Positions 9,153 to 18,973 are shown, counted from the stretch's first letter. The stretch is 64,000 nt of DNA from Roseibaca calidilacus (GCF_001517585.1 NZ_FBYC01000001.1:434001-498000), one strand, 5' to 3'. Numbers and translations: made by a program. The notes: generated from the sequence alone by a model not told the origin.

Positions 9153-9758
9153 ATGTTCTACGAACCAAAGCACGGCCACGGCCTGCCGCACAACCCGTTC
9201 AATGCCGTGATTGCCCCGCGCCCGATTGGCTGGATCGCGACACGCGGCGCAGACGGGCGCGACAACCTTGCGCCCTATTCCTTCTTCAATGCCGTGGCCT
9301 ATACGCCGCCGCAGGTGATGTTTGCCTCGACCAGCGCCAAGCCCGACCGCGATGGCACGAAGGATTCGGTCGCCAATATTCGTGAAACGGGCGTGTTCTG
9401 TGTGAATGTCGTGGAATTTGCCGCGCGCGACGTGATGAACCAAAGCTCTGGCCCATGGCCGCGCGAGGTGGATGAGTTCGACCATGCGGGCATTGCGCGG
9501 GCAGAGTGCAGCGTGATCGCGGCCTCGCGCGTGGCGGGTGCGCCAGCCGCGCTGGAATGCGAGATGCGCCAGATCATTCAACTGGATGGCGCGGCGAATT
9601 TCATCGTGGTGGGAGAGGTCGTGGGCGTGCATCTGCGCGACGATTGCATGGTGGACGGGCAGTTCGACATCACGCGGTTCCAGCCGCTTGCGCGGTGCGG
9701 CTACCGCGATTACGCGGTGGTGCGTGACGTGTTCAGCCTGTCACGCCCCGGTGACTGA
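9153..9758 (+). CDS. Flavin reductase family protein (DIM6/NTAB type flavoprotein)
   Basis: 201 aa from ATG at 9153, preceded by AAAGGAAG. The frame is open slightly upstream, but MFYEPKHGHGLPHNPF is the normal family start. It has a split-barrel FMN-binding fold with 'IAPRPIGWIATRGADG', 'NLAPYSFFNAVAYTPP' and 'KDSVANIRETGVFCVNVV'. Members bind FMN and can act as NAD(P)H:flavin reductases for two-component monooxygenases. This copy is monocistronic and widely conserved in the family, so it is probably housekeeping. It is the only flavin reductase-like gene in the window, which matters because the SsuD-type monooxygenase at 53106 has no linked reductase. Confidence 0.87.
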   Translation: MFYEPKHGHGLPHNPFNAVIAPRPIGWIATRGADGRDNLAPYSFFNAVAYTPPQVMFASTSAKPDRDGTKDSVANIRETGVFCVNVVEFAARDVMNQSSGPWPREVDEFDHAGIARAECSVIAASRVAGAPAALECEMRQIIQLDGAANFIVVGEVVGVHLRDDCMVDGQFDITRFQPLARCGYRDYAVVRDVFSLSRPGD

Positions 9759-9814
9759 CCCCTTGTTTGCCCGCCGCCGTGCAATATCTCTCTGTTAGCA
9801 GATAGGAGCACAGC

Positions 9815-10465
9815 ATGTTCGGTTTTGGCGCGACGAAAACCCAGATGGTCGACAAGGCGCAGGCGTTGCCGGGCCGCGCAAGCCCAATCGCGACCGCCGC
9901 GCGGCACGCGATCTTTGAGCGCGACCTGAAAGCGGCGGTGCCCGAGGGGATGGAACAAGCCATGTTCGGAATGGGCTGTTTCTGGGGGGTTGAGCGGATT
10001 TTCTGGCAAATGCCGGGTGTGTGGCTGACGATGGTCGGCTATGCCGGTGGTTTTACGCCCAACCCGACCTATCAGGAAGTGTGCACCGGCCAGACCGGGC
10101 ATAACGAGGTTGTGCGCGTGATTTTCGACCCGGCCGTCACAAGCTATGAGAGTGTGCTGGCGAAATTCTGGGAAGGGCATGACCCGACCCAAGGGATGCG
10201 ACAGGGCAATGACCGGGGCACGCAATATCGCTCTGGTATCTATGCCTATGGCGCCGCGCAACTGGCGGCGGCACTGGCCAGCAAAGATGCCTATGCGCCG
10301 CGTTTGGCACAAGCTGGCTATGGTGCGATCACGACAGAGATTTTGCCCGCGCCGGAATTTTACTATGCCGAGGACTACCACCAGCAATATCTGCACAAGA
10401 ACCCGAACGGGTATTGCGGGATTGGCGGAACCGGCGTGACCTGCCCCGTCGGCTTGTCGGCATAA
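9815..10465 (+). CDS. msrA: Peptide-methionine (S)-S-oxide reductase MsrA
   Basis: 216 aa. The catalytic motif '[13 protein letters not shown]' puts the nucleophilic Cys at about residue 54. Further MsrA blocks are '[17 protein letters not shown]', '[12 protein letters not shown]', '[23 protein letters not shown]' and the C-terminal '[17 protein letters not shown]'. It reduces methionine-S-sulfoxide in proteins using thioredoxin. The roughly 45-residue N-terminal extension ([16 protein letters not shown]) is typical of the longer E. coli-type MsrA. It ends just before a large GC-rich hairpin. Confidence 0.96.
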   Translation: MFGFGATKTQMVDKAQALPGRASPIATAARHAIFERDLKAAVPEGMEQAMFGMGCFWGVERIFWQMPGVWLTMVGYAGGFTPNPTYQEVCTGQTGHNEVVRVIFDPAVTSYESVLAKFWEGHDPTQGMRQGNDRGTQYRSGIYAYGAAQLAAALASKDAYAPRLAQAGYGAITTEILPAPEFYYAEDYHQQYLHKNPNGYCGIGGTGVTCPVGLSA

Positions 10466-10468
10466 CCC

Positions 10469-10541
10469 GCGCCCGCGCGCGGACCGGGCGGCGGCGCCCA
10501 CCCGCCCACCCTTGCGCGCCGCCCGACCCGCGCGCGGGCGC
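10469..10541. repeat. Large GC-rich imperfect inverted repeat between msrA and prmA
   Basis: Arms 10469-10492 and 10518-10541 pair over 22 of 24 positions (14 bp, then a 2-bp mismatch, then 8 bp), with a 25-base loop. It starts 3 bases after the msrA stop and has no T tract on either side. It may act as a factor-dependent terminator or mRNA stabiliser for msrA. Confidence 0.75.
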
Positions 10542-10601
10542 TTGACCGGGGACAGGGGCGGCTGTATCGCGGCAACAGTTTCCTTGCCCTGAAAGCGCCT
10601 C

Positions 10602-11465
10602 ATGACGACCTTCACCGCGATCACGACCCTGACATCCGAAGCCTCTGCCTATGCTCTGTCCGAGGCTATGGAGAACATGCAGCCCGAACCCACCGGCGTT
10701 GGCGTGTTCGAGATGGAGGACGGCTCTGGCCTATGGGAAGTGGGTGGCTATTTCATTGAAGCGCCGAATGACGTGGAATTGACGCTTCTGGCGCAGGCAT
10801 TTGGGGCCAAGCCCTTTGTCGTGTCGGAATTGCCGGAAATCGACTGGGTTGCCAAGGTCAAGCGCGACCTGTCGCCGGTCGAAGCGGGGCGGTTTTTCGT
10901 CTATGGCAGCCATGATGCAGAGAAATTGCCAGAGGGCCGCATCGGCCTGTTGATTGAGGCGGCCATGGCCTTTGGCACCGGCCATCATGGCACCACGCTG
11001 GGCTGTCTGCGCGCCTTGGACCGTTTGGACAACGCGGGGTTCCGCGGCAAACGCGTGGCCGATATTGGCTGCGGCACCGCCGTGCTGGCCATGGGCGCGG
11101 CGAAAATCTGGCCCGAGCCTGTTCTGGCCAGCGACATTGATGCCATCGCGGTAGAGGTCGCGCAGGCCAATGTCACGGCCAACGGGCTGGATGGGCGCGT
11201 GCAGTGTTTGGAAGCAACGGGCTTCGACCATCCCGACCTGATCGCGGCGTCGCCATTCGATCTGGTTTTCGCCAATATCCTGATGGGGCCATTGATCGCG
11301 CTTGCACCGGATATGGGGCGCATGATCGGCACGGGGGGCTATGCGATCCTGTCGGGCCTTTTGGTAGAACAGGCCGAGAGTGTTCTGGCCGCCTATACTG
11401 CCGAGGGATTCGCCTTGCACCACCGCGAGGATATCGGTGACTGGGCCACGTTAACTTTGTCGTGA
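10602..11465 (+). CDS. prmA: Ribosomal protein L11 methyltransferase
   Basis: 287 aa. The AdoMet-binding motif I is 'VADIGCGTAVLAMGAAK' (about residue 150), preceded by the PrmA hallmark 'AMAFGTGHHGTTLGCL' and followed by 'SDIDAIAVEVAQANVTANG' and 'DLVFANILMGPLIALA' (N-I-L variant of the NPPY-like motif). PrmA trimethylates several amino groups of ribosomal protein L11. The N-terminal substrate-recognition domain (residues 1-about 95) is shorter and more divergent than in enterobacteria, as usual for Alphaproteobacteria. Confidence 0.94.
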   Translation: MTTFTAITTLTSEASAYALSEAMENMQPEPTGVGVFEMEDGSGLWEVGGYFIEAPNDVELTLLAQAFGAKPFVVSELPEIDWVAKVKRDLSPVEAGRFFVYGSHDAEKLPEGRIGLLIEAAMAFGTGHHGTTLGCLRALDRLDNAGFRGKRVADIGCGTAVLAMGAAKIWPEPVLASDIDAIAVEVAQANVTANGLDGRVQCLEATGFDHPDLIAASPFDLVFANILMGPLIALAPDMGRMIGTGGYAILSGLLVEQAESVLAAYTAEGFALHHREDIGDWATLTLS

Positions 11466-11558
11466 AACTAACGCGCCTTTGCCCGCGACGCGCCCAGATT
11501 GTGCCCGATTTCCATGGTGTTCTTCGGTCAAGAAACGGCAGGATCGGGGTTTGAGGGC

Positions 11559-11954
11559 ATGACACCCAAACAAATGATAGAGTTCGATGCGCGGCGCGAA
11601 GCCGTGTTGCGCGCGCATCTGGCGCGGAATCCGAAATACCGCAAGATGATGCGGGATCGCCGCGTGGCCTTTGCCGCCGGTGTCGTGCGGTATTTCGCCG
11701 GGCTGGGGCTGGTTCTGTTCCTGATAAAGGCTTTCCTTATGGGCCAATACGGCCAAGACGGATATCTGGCCTTGGTTGCGCCACTGATGGCGCATGTTCC
11801 AGCGGATGGGCTTTTGGCGCAATCCATCGCGCCTGACCACTATAGCGGTTTGGTGGCCTCTGCCATGGCCGAGTTGTTCGCGCCGACGGCGCAAACCGCC
11901 ACCAGCCCTTCCGACGGGTTGGAGCGCATTATCCCGGGGCTGTCCGAGTCGTAA
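11559..11954 (+). CDS. Hypothetical protein with one membrane segment
   Basis: I do not recognise a family. From ATG 11559 (MTPKQMIEFDARREAVL) it is 131 aa; an ATG at 11514 in the same frame would add 15 residues, but only 11559 has a purine-rich stretch (TTTGAGGGC) near it. The N-terminal 35 residues are basic and helical (RREAVLRAHLARNPKYRKMMRDRR), followed by a single hydrophobic helix (YFAGLGLVLFLIKAFLM) and a soluble, Ala/Ser-rich C-terminus. A membrane-anchored cytoplasmic helix is plausible. It sits alone between prmA and the convergent SpoIIAA-like gene. Confidence 0.62.
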   Translation: MTPKQMIEFDARREAVLRAHLARNPKYRKMMRDRRVAFAAGVVRYFAGLGLVLFLIKAFLMGQYGQDGYLALVAPLMAHVPADGLLAQSIAPDHYSGLVASAMAELFAPTAQTATSPSDGLERIIPGLSES

Positions 11955-11995
11955 TCGGGGAAGGTGGCCTCGGTCCGACAGGGCAGGGTGTCAGG

Positions 11996-12358
11996 CTAGG
12001 CCTGCGCTATCCATGCGCGGGCCGCGTTCAACTCGTCCAACTGAAAGAACCGGACTTGTGATGAGATAAGCGCACCAGCAGCCTTTGAGAGTGGTCCCAC
12101 CCAACCAAGGTCGGACACGACCGCAACATGGCTGATCTGGCTTATATTTCGCCAGTCGAATTTTATTCCCGGCCAAAGCACAGCCGGGTCGAAACCTGAA
12201 AAACTCTCGATCACCTCTATGAATTTGACCGTGCCGTGGCGGTCGATGAAGGCCTGCATCGGTTCTACCGCAGCGGTGTAATCTTCCATCGTGATCTTGC
12301 CCCGAACCAGCACTTCTGCGGTGCGGGTGGCGTCATCCTCACGGTATTCAATGGTCAT
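11996..12358 (-). CDS. SpoIIAA-like / STAS-fold protein
   Basis: 120 aa. Sequence features match the SpoIIAA-like family (Sec14/STAS-like fold): 'VRGKITMEDYTAAVEPMQAFIDRHGTVKFIEVIESFSGFD', then 'SHVAVVSDLGWVGPLSKAAGALISSQVRFFQLDELNAARAWI' spread over the second half. Members are small cytosolic proteins of unclear function, often stress-linked. It lies downstream of clpB on the same strand with a 119-base gap holding a GC hairpin, so it probably has its own promoter. Confidence 0.82.
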   Translation of the reverse strand: MTIEYREDDATRTAEVLVRGKITMEDYTAAVEPMQAFIDRHGTVKFIEVIESFSGFDPAVLWPGIKFDWRNISQISHVAVVSDLGWVGPLSKAAGALISSQVRFFQLDELNAARAWIAQA

Positions 12359-12436
12359 GGCTCAGTCCTCCATTCGCGATTGGGCACGCTTAACATAGCG
12401 GTTGGCACCCTGCCTTGATGCCGGTCATGACCCGGT

Positions 12437-12468
12437 GCGCCGCCCTGTCAGATAGGGCAGGGCGGCGC
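12437..12468 (-). terminator. GC hairpin downstream of clpB
   Basis: A perfect 11-bp stem (GCGCCGCCCTG / CAGGGCGGCGC) with a 10-base loop lies 9 bases past the clpB stop. There is no U tract in the clpB direction, so it is a weak or factor-assisted terminator or an mRNA stabiliser. Confidence 0.6.
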
Positions 12469-12477
12469 GGCGGTGTG

Positions 12478-15087
12478 TTAGTGGATGGCCGCTTTGGGCA
12501 GGTCGGGGCTGTCGGCGATATGCTCGCCGATAATCAGCCCATCGGCACCGGCGGTCACAGGCAGGCTTTGCCCATCCAGCACCTGCCCCCCCAGCAGCAA
12601 CTGCGCCAGCGGGTCTTGCAGGTGGCGCTGGATGACCCGTTTCAGCGGGCGCGCACCATAGACCGGGTCATAGCCCTTGTCGGCCAGCCATGCGCGGGCG
12701 CTGTCATCCATTTCTAGCGTGATTTTGCGCGCCAGAAGACGTTTCAGCAAGCGCTCGATCTGGATATCGACAATCGCATCCATATCCCTGCGCGCCAGAC
12801 GGTCGAAGATAACGGTTTCATCCAGACGGTTCAGGAATTCGGGGCGGAAATGGGCGCGCACGGCTTCCATCACCTCTGTGCGGGCGGCCTCGGGGTCGGC
12901 CCCTTCGGCCAGCCGCGACAGGGCTTGTGACCCAAGGTTAGAGGTCAGCACGATCAGCGTTTGCTTGAAATCGACCGTGCGGCCATGGCCATCGGTCAGC
13001 ACCCCGTCATCCAGCACCTGCAACAGCACGTTGAACACGTCTGGATGCGCCTTTTCGACCTCGTCGAACAGGATGACCTGATACGGCCTGCGCCGCACGG
13101 CTTCGGTCAGCACGCCGCCCTCGTCATACCCGACATAGCCCGGAGGAGCACCAATCAGCCGCGCGACCGAATGCTTCTCCATGAATTCGGACATGTCGAT
13201 GCGCACCATGGCCTGATCGTCGTCGAACAGATAGGCCGCGACCGCCTTGGTCAGTTCGGTCTTGCCCACGCCGGTCGGCCCAAGGAACAAGAAAGACCCA
13301 AGCGGGCGGTTTTCATCGTTCAATCCTGCGCGCGCCCGGCGCACGGCATTGGCCACGGCCCGCAAGGCGCTGTCCTGACCGACCACGCGCTTGCGCAACG
13401 CGTCTTCCATGCGCAAAAGCTTCTCGCGCTCGCCTTCCAGCATCTTGGATGTCGGGATGCCTGTCCAGCGTTCGACCACCTCGGCAATCTGCTCTGGGCG
13501 CACGGCATCGGCGACCAGCTTCTCGGCCTCGCGCGCTTCGGCCTCTGCCAGTTTGCGCTCTAGCTCTGGGATGTCGCCATATTGCAGCCGCCCGGCGCTG
13601 GCGAAATCGCCCGTGCGCTTGGCGGTTTCCAGCTCTATCCGGGCGCGGTCCAGATCTTCCTTGATCTGGCGCGCGGCTTCCAGCTTGTCGCGCTCGGCCT
13701 GCCATGTGGCTGTCATTTCGGCGCTGCGCTGCTGCAACTCGGCCAGTTCGCGGTCAAGCGCGTCCAGCCGGTCCTTGGAGGCCGCGTCATCTTCCTTTTT
13801 CAGGGCCTCGGCCTCGATCTGCTTTTGCAAGATGTCGCGGTCCAGCGCATCCAGTTCTTCGGGCTTGCTGTCCACTTCCATGCGCAAGCGGCTGGCGGCC
13901 TCATCCATCAGGTCGATCGCTTTGTCGGGCAGGAACCGGTCGGTGATATAGCGATGCGAGAGCGTGGCCGCCGTCACCAGCGCACTATCGGAAATGCGCA
14001 CGCCGTGGTGCAGTTCATATTTTTCCTTGATGCCGCGCAGGATGGAAATTGTATCCTCGACCGTCGGTTCCTCGACCAGAACGGGCTGGAACCGGCGGGC
14101 TAAGGCTGCGTCCTTTTCCACATGCTTGCGGTATTCATCCAGCGTGGTTGCGCCGACGCAGTGCAATTCGCCGCGCGCCAAAGCGGGCTTGATAAGGTTC
14201 GCGGCATCCATCGCGCCCTCAGATTTGCCCGCGCCGACCAGCGTGTGCATTTCGTCAATGAACAGGATGATCTCACCCTCGGCCGCGGTCACTTCGGACA
14301 GGATCGCCTTTAGCCGCTCCTCGAACTCGCCCCGGTATTTCGCGCCCGCAATCAGCGCGCCCATATCAAGCGCCATCAGCTTCTTGTCGCGCAGGGATTC
14401 CGGCACATCGCCGTTCACGATGCGCAGCGCCAGCCCTTCGGCAATGGCGGTTTTACCCACGCCCGGCTCGCCAATCAGCACTGGGTTGTTCTTGGTGCGG
14501 CGCGACAGAACCTGCATGGTGCGGCGGATTTCGTCATCACGGCCAATGATTGGGTCAATCTTGCCATCGCGCGCGGCATCCGTCAGGTCGCTGGCATATT
14601 TCTTCAGGGCGTCATAGCCCTCTTCCGCCGAAGCAGAATCGGCCCTGCGCCCTTTGCGCAAGTCATTGATCGCAGTGTTCAGGTTCTGCGCGGTCACGGC
14701 GCCGGCATCCAGCGCATCTTTCGCGTCGGACTTGACCAGCGCCAGCGCGGTCAATAGGCGTTCCACGGTGACAAAGCTGTCCCCTGCTTTCAAGGCGATC
14801 TGCTGCGCCTGATCCAGCACCTTCGCCATCTGCGGGTCCATGTAGATCTGACCATCACCACCCTGAACCTTGGGCAGCTTGGCCAATGCCAGATCGTTCG
14901 ATTGCGCCACTTGTGCAGCAGCGCCGCCAGCGCGGGCAATCAGCTTGGTGGCCATGCCTTCGCCATCGTCCAGCAATGCCTTGAGCAGATGCGCGGGCAC
15001 CAGCCGCTGGTGATCCTCGCGCAGGGCGATGGTTTGCGCCGCCTGAATGAAACCGCGGGCACGTTCGGTGAATTTGTCCATATTCAT
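12478..15087 (-). CDS. clpB: ATP-dependent disaggregase ClpB
   Basis: 869 aa from ATG at 15087 ([13 protein letters not shown]), with AGAAAGGATAACGAC upstream; the open frame upstream is not coding. The N-terminal Clp repeat domain covers about residues 1-145. NBD1 has Walker A '[13 protein letters not shown]', then comes the coiled-coil middle domain (about 400-525, '[15 protein letters not shown]'), and NBD2 has Walker A '[13 protein letters not shown]' and '[11 protein letters not shown]'. ClpB dissolves protein aggregates with DnaK. A heat-shock-like promoter lies about 80 bases upstream. It is a single gene on the minus strand. Confidence 0.97.
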   Translation of the reverse strand: MNMDKFTERARGFIQAAQTIALREDHQRLVPAHLLKALLDDGEGMATKLIARAGGAAAQVAQSNDLALAKLPKVQGGDGQIYMDPQMAKVLDQAQQIALKAGDSFVTVERLLTALALVKSDAKDALDAGAVTAQNLNTAINDLRKGRRADSASAEEGYDALKKYASDLTDAARDGKIDPIIGRDDEIRRTMQVLSRRTKNNPVLIGEPGVGKTAIAEGLALRIVNGDVPESLRDKKLMALDMGALIAGAKYRGEFEERLKAILSEVTAAEGEIILFIDEMHTLVGAGKSEGAMDAANLIKPALARGELHCVGATTLDEYRKHVEKDAALARRFQPVLVEEPTVEDTISILRGIKEKYELHHGVRISDSALVTAATLSHRYITDRFLPDKAIDLMDEAASRLRMEVDSKPEELDALDRDILQKQIEAEALKKEDDAASKDRLDALDRELAELQQRSAEMTATWQAERDKLEAARQIKEDLDRARIELETAKRTGDFASAGRLQYGDIPELERKLAEAEAREAEKLVADAVRPEQIAEVVERWTGIPTSKMLEGEREKLLRMEDALRKRVVGQDSALRAVANAVRRARAGLNDENRPLGSFLFLGPTGVGKTELTKAVAAYLFDDDQAMVRIDMSEFMEKHSVARLIGAPPGYVGYDEGGVLTEAVRRRPYQVILFDEVEKAHPDVFNVLLQVLDDGVLTDGHGRTVDFKQTLIVLTSNLGSQALSRLAEGADPEAARTEVMEAVRAHFRPEFLNRLDETVIFDRLARRDMDAIVDIQIERLLKRLLARKITLEMDDSARAWLADKGYDPVYGARPLKRVIQRHLQDPLAQLLLGGQVLDGQSLPVTAGADGLIIGEHIADSPDLPKAAIH

Positions 15088-15164
15088 GTCGTTATCCTTT
15101 CTAAAGCACCCGTTCCTGAACCCCGCCTGACATGCAGCACGGCAGCCTGTATGGGCCTTGCGCC

Positions 15165-15195
15165 ATATGTGGGTGGCGCTAAGCACTGTTGCAAG
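15165..15195 (-). promoter_or_regulatory. Candidate sigma-32 (RpoH) promoter of clpB
   Basis: Read on the minus strand: -35 CTTGCA (15195-15190), a 17-base spacer, and -10 CCACATAT (15172-15165). This is close to the RpoH consensus CTTGAA / CCCCATNT. It would leave a 5' leader of about 70 bases before clpB. Assigned by eye. Confidence 0.45.
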
Positions 15196-15331
15196 ATTGG
15201 CACAGCGACTTGCGCGCAATTTTAAGTATCGCGTCACGGCATGTCGCGCGAAAGCCGTGCCCGTTCCGCATTCTTGCCCGAATTGGCGACAAAAGTGCGA
15301 ATCTGTTGAATTGGTTTCTTGAGGCGTGACG

Positions 15332-16237
15332 ATGGACCGACTGACCGAGATGGAAGCATTTGCCACGGTGGTGGACCAAGGCGGCTTTACCGACGCGGCC
15401 CGCAAGATGGGGATTTCCAAATCCGCCGTGTCCAAGCATGTCTCGGCCTTGGAAGCGCGGCTGGGCGCGCGGCTGTTGAACCGCACCACCCGGCGGGTCA
15501 GCCCCACCGATATCGGCCTTGCATATTATGACCGCGCGCGCCGTGTTCTGAACGATGCGGGCGAGGCTGACAGCCTTGTGACGGCCATGCAATCCGCGCC
15601 CTCTGGCGTGTTGCGGCTTGCGGTTCCGACCGATTTCGGCGCAACGCATTTGTCGCCCATCCTAGGCGAGTTCCTGAACCGCTACCCGGATGTGTCGGTC
15701 AACATGGTGCTGAAAAACCGCTATGTCGAACTGATCTCGGAAGGGTTCGATCTGGCCATCCGCATGGGCGAGATGGATGACAGCACGCTGCGTGCGCGCA
15801 AGATTTGTGAAACCACGCAACGTCTGATCGCGTCGCCCGCCTATTTGTCCGAACAGGGCCGCCCAGAGCGGCTGGACGATCTGAACGCGCATCGATTGCT
15901 ATACTATTCGCACAATGCCGCGTCTTCTATGTGGAAGATCACCGCCCCGTCTGGCGAAGTGCGGCAAGTTCGGTCTGCAACATGGTTTTCCGTCAATGAT
16001 GGCCAATCCCTGTTGACGGCGGCTATCAATGGTCTGGGCATCGCCTATCTGCCCAGCTTTCTTTATGCCGATGCGATGAAAGCCGGGCTGGTGGAAGATG
16101 TCATCCCTGACCTGCCGCGCGATGTGCAGGGCTTGCATGCGGTTTACCCATCGGGCCGCTATACCCAGCCCAAGGTGCGCGCGTTGATTGATTTTCTGGT
16201 CGAGAAATTCGGTACCCGCAACGCCGACGGCTGGTAA
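15332..16237 (+). CDS. LysR family transcriptional regulator
   Basis: 301 aa from ATG at 15332 ([19 protein letters not shown]); a GTG two codons upstream is also possible. The winged HTH at residues 1-60 contains '[25 protein letters not shown]' and '[15 protein letters not shown]'. The periplasmic-binding-like effector domain follows (about 88-290). It belongs to the AaeR/DsdC-like 'MDRL.EMxxFV.V' subgroup. It is divergent from clpB, but the target is not obvious and the effector is unknown. A terminator follows the stop. Confidence 0.9.
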   Translation: MDRLTEMEAFATVVDQGGFTDAARKMGISKSAVSKHVSALEARLGARLLNRTTRRVSPTDIGLAYYDRARRVLNDAGEADSLVTAMQSAPSGVLRLAVPTDFGATHLSPILGEFLNRYPDVSVNMVLKNRYVELISEGFDLAIRMGEMDDSTLRARKICETTQRLIASPAYLSEQGRPERLDDLNAHRLLYYSHNAASSMWKITAPSGEVRQVRSATWFSVNDGQSLLTAAINGLGIAYLPSFLYADAMKAGLVEDVIPDLPRDVQGLHAVYPSGRYTQPKVRALIDFLVEKFGTRNADGW

Positions 16238-16281
16238 CGCTTTTCTACCGCGCCCTTGCGGCGCAACCCTCGCCAAACTTG

Positions 16282-16313
16282 GCCAAGGCGCACTTCGGTG
16301 GCCTTGGCTTTTT
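16282..16313 (+). terminator. Rho-independent terminator of the LysR gene
   Basis: Stem GCCAAGGC / GCCTTGGC with an inner CAC-TTCG-GTG tetraloop helix (one bulged G) is followed by TTTTT. Its last bases touch the convergent rlmH stop codon. Confidence 0.85.
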
Positions 16314-16783
16314 CAGTCCCGATGATAGGGGCTGCCCGACAGGATGGTTGCAGCGCGGTAAATCTGTTCGGCCAGCATGACCCGCGCCAGCATATGCGGC
16401 CAGACCATGGGCGAGAGCGACAGCACCGTGTCGGCCCGCGCGCGCAGATCAGGGTCCAGCCCGTCCGCGCCCCCGATGACAAAGGCCATATCACGCGCGC
16501 CATGGTCGCGTGTGCGTGCCAAAAGCTGCGCGAAATCGGGCGATGACAGCATTACCCCGCGCTCATCCAGTGCAACCAAATGCGCCCCGTCCGGGATCGC
16601 CCGTGCCAGAAGCGGCACTTGGGCCGCAGGCGTTGTGGCCTTGCGCTCATCGACCTCATGCTCGTCACAAGGGCCAAGCGACAGGGCGCGCCCGATGCGG
16701 TCAAACCGTGTGCGGTAATCGTCGATCAATGCGCGTTCGGGGCCTTTGCGAAGCCGGCCCATCGCGCAGATATGAAGGCGCAT
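16313..16783 (-). CDS. rlmH: 23S rRNA (pseudouridine1915-N3)-methyltransferase RlmH
   Basis: 156 aa, the family length. This is a SPOUT methyltransferase: N-terminus 'MRLHICAMGRLRKGPERALIDDY', AdoMet loop 'MAFVIGGADGLDPDLRARAD', and C-terminal knot 'LSLSPMVWPHMLARVMLAEQIYRAATILSGSPYHRD', which is the invariant end of the family. It methylates pseudouridine 1915 in helix 69 of 23S rRNA in the 70S ribosome. It starts 3 bases after rsfS, the usual rsfS-rlmH operon. Confidence 0.97.
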   Translation of the reverse strand: MRLHICAMGRLRKGPERALIDDYRTRFDRIGRALSLGPCDEHEVDERKATTPAAQVPLLARAIPDGAHLVALDERGVMLSSPDFAQLLARTRDHGARDMAFVIGGADGLDPDLRARADTVLSLSPMVWPHMLARVMLAEQIYRAATILSGSPYHRD

Positions 16784-16786
16784 GGC

Positions 16787-17194
16787 TTAGGCGCCCGAGC
16801 GCCCGATATCCTGCCACATCTTTTCAAGCTGGTAGAATTCGCGCACTTCCGGGCGGAAGATATGCACGACCACATCACCCGTGTCGATCAAGACCCAATC
16901 GCCGGTATCCTTGCCTTCGACGCGGGCGGTCAGGCGAAACGTCTCTTTCAGGCGGTCCATCAGCTTTTGCGCCATTGCGGCCACCTGCCGGGTTGACCGC
17001 CCAGAGGCCACGACCATCGTATCGGCCATCGCAGATTTGCCCTTCAGGTCAATCTGGACCACGTCTTCGGCCTTGTCGTCGTCCAGCGAGGACAGAACCA
17101 GTTCCAGTAAAGCCGCACTGGTCAGCGGCAGGGCAGGGGCGGGGCGGGCCGCGAACGCGGTCGGGTCGGTGTAGGACAGGGGCTGATCCTCCAA
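16787..17194 (-). CDS. rsfS: Ribosome silencing factor RsfS
   Basis: 135 aa. The RsfS/DUF143 core begins at about residue 27: 'LLELVLSSLDDDKAEDVVQIDL', then 'SAMADTMVVASGRSTRQVAAMAQKL', 'GDWVLIDTGDVVVHIF' and 'REFYQLEKMWQD'. It binds ribosomal protein L14 and blocks subunit joining during starvation. The N-terminal 25 residues are extra compared with short homologs and Pro/Ala-rich; an internal start is possible but no better RBS is visible. First gene of rsfS-rlmH. Confidence 0.94.
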   Translation of the reverse strand: MEDQPLSYTDPTAFAARPAPALPLTSAALLELVLSSLDDDKAEDVVQIDLKGKSAMADTMVVASGRSTRQVAAMAQKLMDRLKETFRLTARVEGKDTGDWVLIDTGDVVVHIFRPEVREFYQLEKMWQDIGRSGA

Positions 17195-17492
17195 GATTTG
17201 CGATAAGGATAAGATAACATTCGCGCGGCCTTATCTCAATCACCCTGCAAGGTGCAATCGGCTTCGTGATGAAGAAATGCACAAGCGCGAAGCCGTTGCC
17301 ATAGGGCGGGAATAGGCGTATCTAGCGCAGCATGTATAGGTTTTTCGACATGACAGATCACGCGCGCCTGCCGCAGCGTTTCACACGCGAGAACCGCTCG
17401 GTTCTGGCACGACTGTCTTGATCGCGCCCGCGCGCCCTTTGGTTGCGCCTTGAAGCTACGCCAAATTTCCGCTTATCCCGAGAGATATCGCC
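17195..17492. other. 298-base divergent intergenic region (rsfS / leuC)
   Basis: This region must hold the promoters of rsfS-rlmH and leuC. A 23-codon open frame (17350-17421, MTDHARLPQR...) exists, but it has only three leucine codons and no attenuator-like hairpin plus T run after it, so it is not offered as a leader peptide. I see no convincing riboswitch or T-box. Confidence 0.6.
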
Positions 17493-18905
17493 ATGCCAAA
17501 AACCCTCTATGACAAAATCTGGGACGCCCATGTCGTGCACGAAGATGCCGATGGCACCAGCCTGCTGTATATTGACCGCCACTTGGTGCACGAAGTGACC
17601 AGCCCGCAAGCCTTTGAAGGGTTGCGCATGGCAGGCCGCAAGGTGCGCGCGCCAGAGCGCACCATTGCCGTGCCCGATCACAATGTGCCCACCACCGAAG
17701 GGCGCGACAATCCCGACCAGATGCCAGAAGACAGCCGTATTCAGGTCGCAGCCCTTGACACGAATGCCAAGGAATTCGGCATACACTATTACCCGGTGTC
17801 GGATGTGCGCCAAGGCATCGTGCATATCGTCGGCCCCGAACAGGGTTGGACCTTACCGGGCATGACCGTGGTTTGCGGCGACAGCCACACCGCCACCCAT
17901 GGAGCGTTCGGCGCGCTGGCGCATGGCATCGGCACGTCCGAAGTGGAACATGTTCTGGCCACGCAAACGTTGATCCAGAAGAAATCCAAGAACATGAAGG
18001 TGGAAATCACCGGCTCGCTGCCGCCGGGGGTAACCGCCAAGGACATCACCCTGTCCGTCATCGGGGCGACTGGCACCGCGGGCGGTACCGGCTATGTCAT
18101 CGAATATTGCGGCCAAGCAATCCGTGAACTCTCGATGGAAGGGCGCATGACCGTGTGCAACATGGCCATCGAAGGCGGCGCACGTGCCGGGATCATCGCG
18201 CCGGATGAAAAGACCTTCGCCTATGTGCAGGGCCGTCCCCATGCACCCAAGGGCGCACAATGGGAAGCGGCGCTCGCTTGGTGGAAAACGCTCTATTCGG
18301 ATGATGATGCGCATTGGGACAAGGTTGTCACCCTGCGCGCCGAGGACATCGCGCCGGTTGTCACATGGGGCACCTCGCCCGAAGACGTGCTGCCCATCAC
18401 CGCCACCGTGCCCGACCCTGCCAGCTTTACCGGCGGCAAGGTCGAGGCCGCGCGTCGCGCGCTTGACTATATGGGTCTGACAGCGGGCCAAAAGCTGAGC
18501 GATATCGAAATCGATACCGTTTTCATCGGGTCCTGCACCAATGGCCGGATCGAAGATCTGCGCGCCGCTGCCGACATCCTCAAGGGCCAGAAGATCAAGG
18601 TCAAACGCGCCATGGTCGTGCCCGGATCGGGCCTTGTGCGTGCGCAGGCCGAAGAAGAGGGGCTGGCGCAAATATTCATCGATGCAGGCTTTGAATGGCG
18701 CTTGGCAGGTTGTTCCATGTGCTTGGCCATGAACCCCGACCAACTGGCGCCGGGCGAACGCTGCGCGGCCACCTCGAACCGCAATTTCGAGGGCCGCCAA
18801 GGCCGTGGCGGTCGCACGCATCTGATGTCGCCCGCCATGGCGGCGGCGGCTGCCATCACCGGGCGCCTGACCGATGTGCGTGACCTGATGCTCGAACCCG
18901 CCTGA
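17493..18905 (+). CDS. leuC: 3-isopropylmalate dehydratase large subunit
   Basis: 470 aa. An aconitase-superfamily protein with the three [4Fe-4S] cysteines: one in '[16 protein letters not shown]' and two in '[22 protein letters not shown]'. The N-terminus '[12 protein letters not shown]' and '[20 protein letters not shown]' are LeuC-specific, as is '[26 protein letters not shown]'. With LeuD it isomerises 2- to 3-isopropylmalate in leucine synthesis. leuD follows after a 68-base spacer that contains a repeat element. Confidence 0.97.
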   Translation: MPKTLYDKIWDAHVVHEDADGTSLLYIDRHLVHEVTSPQAFEGLRMAGRKVRAPERTIAVPDHNVPTTEGRDNPDQMPEDSRIQVAALDTNAKEFGIHYYPVSDVRQGIVHIVGPEQGWTLPGMTVVCGDSHTATHGAFGALAHGIGTSEVEHVLATQTLIQKKSKNMKVEITGSLPPGVTAKDITLSVIGATGTAGGTGYVIEYCGQAIRELSMEGRMTVCNMAIEGGARAGIIAPDEKTFAYVQGRPHAPKGAQWEAALAWWKTLYSDDDAHWDKVVTLRAEDIAPVVTWGTSPEDVLPITATVPDPASFTGGKVEAARRALDYMGLTAGQKLSDIEIDTVFIGSCTNGRIEDLRAAADILKGQKIKVKRAMVVPGSGLVRAQAEEEGLAQIFIDAGFEWRLAGCSMCLAMNPDQLAPGERCAATSNRNFEGRQGRGGRTHLMSPAMAAAAAITGRLTDVRDLMLEPA

Positions 18906-18907
18906 TT

Positions 18908-18950
18908 TCATCCTTGCAAAAATATCCTGGGGTCCGGGGCAAAGCCCCGG
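18908..18950 (+). repeat. Intergenic repeat element, copy 1 (leuC-leuD)
   Basis: A conserved box at 18908-18932 (TCATCCTTGC, 3 variable bases, then AAATATCCTGGGG) is followed by a perfect 7-bp hairpin (CCGGGGC-AAA-GCCCCGG, 18934-18950). The same box and the same GGGGCAAAGCCCC hairpin occur inverted at 58601-58661. It lies between the leuC stop and the leuD start and would be transcribed in the operon mRNA. Confidence 0.8.
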
Positions 18951-18973
18951 TGCTTCCAGCCAGGAGAAGACCT

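Noticed and set aside
17350-17421. 23-codon open frame upstream of leuC as a leucine leader peptide
   Set aside because: Only three leucine codons, not consecutive, and no terminator-antiterminator pair after it.
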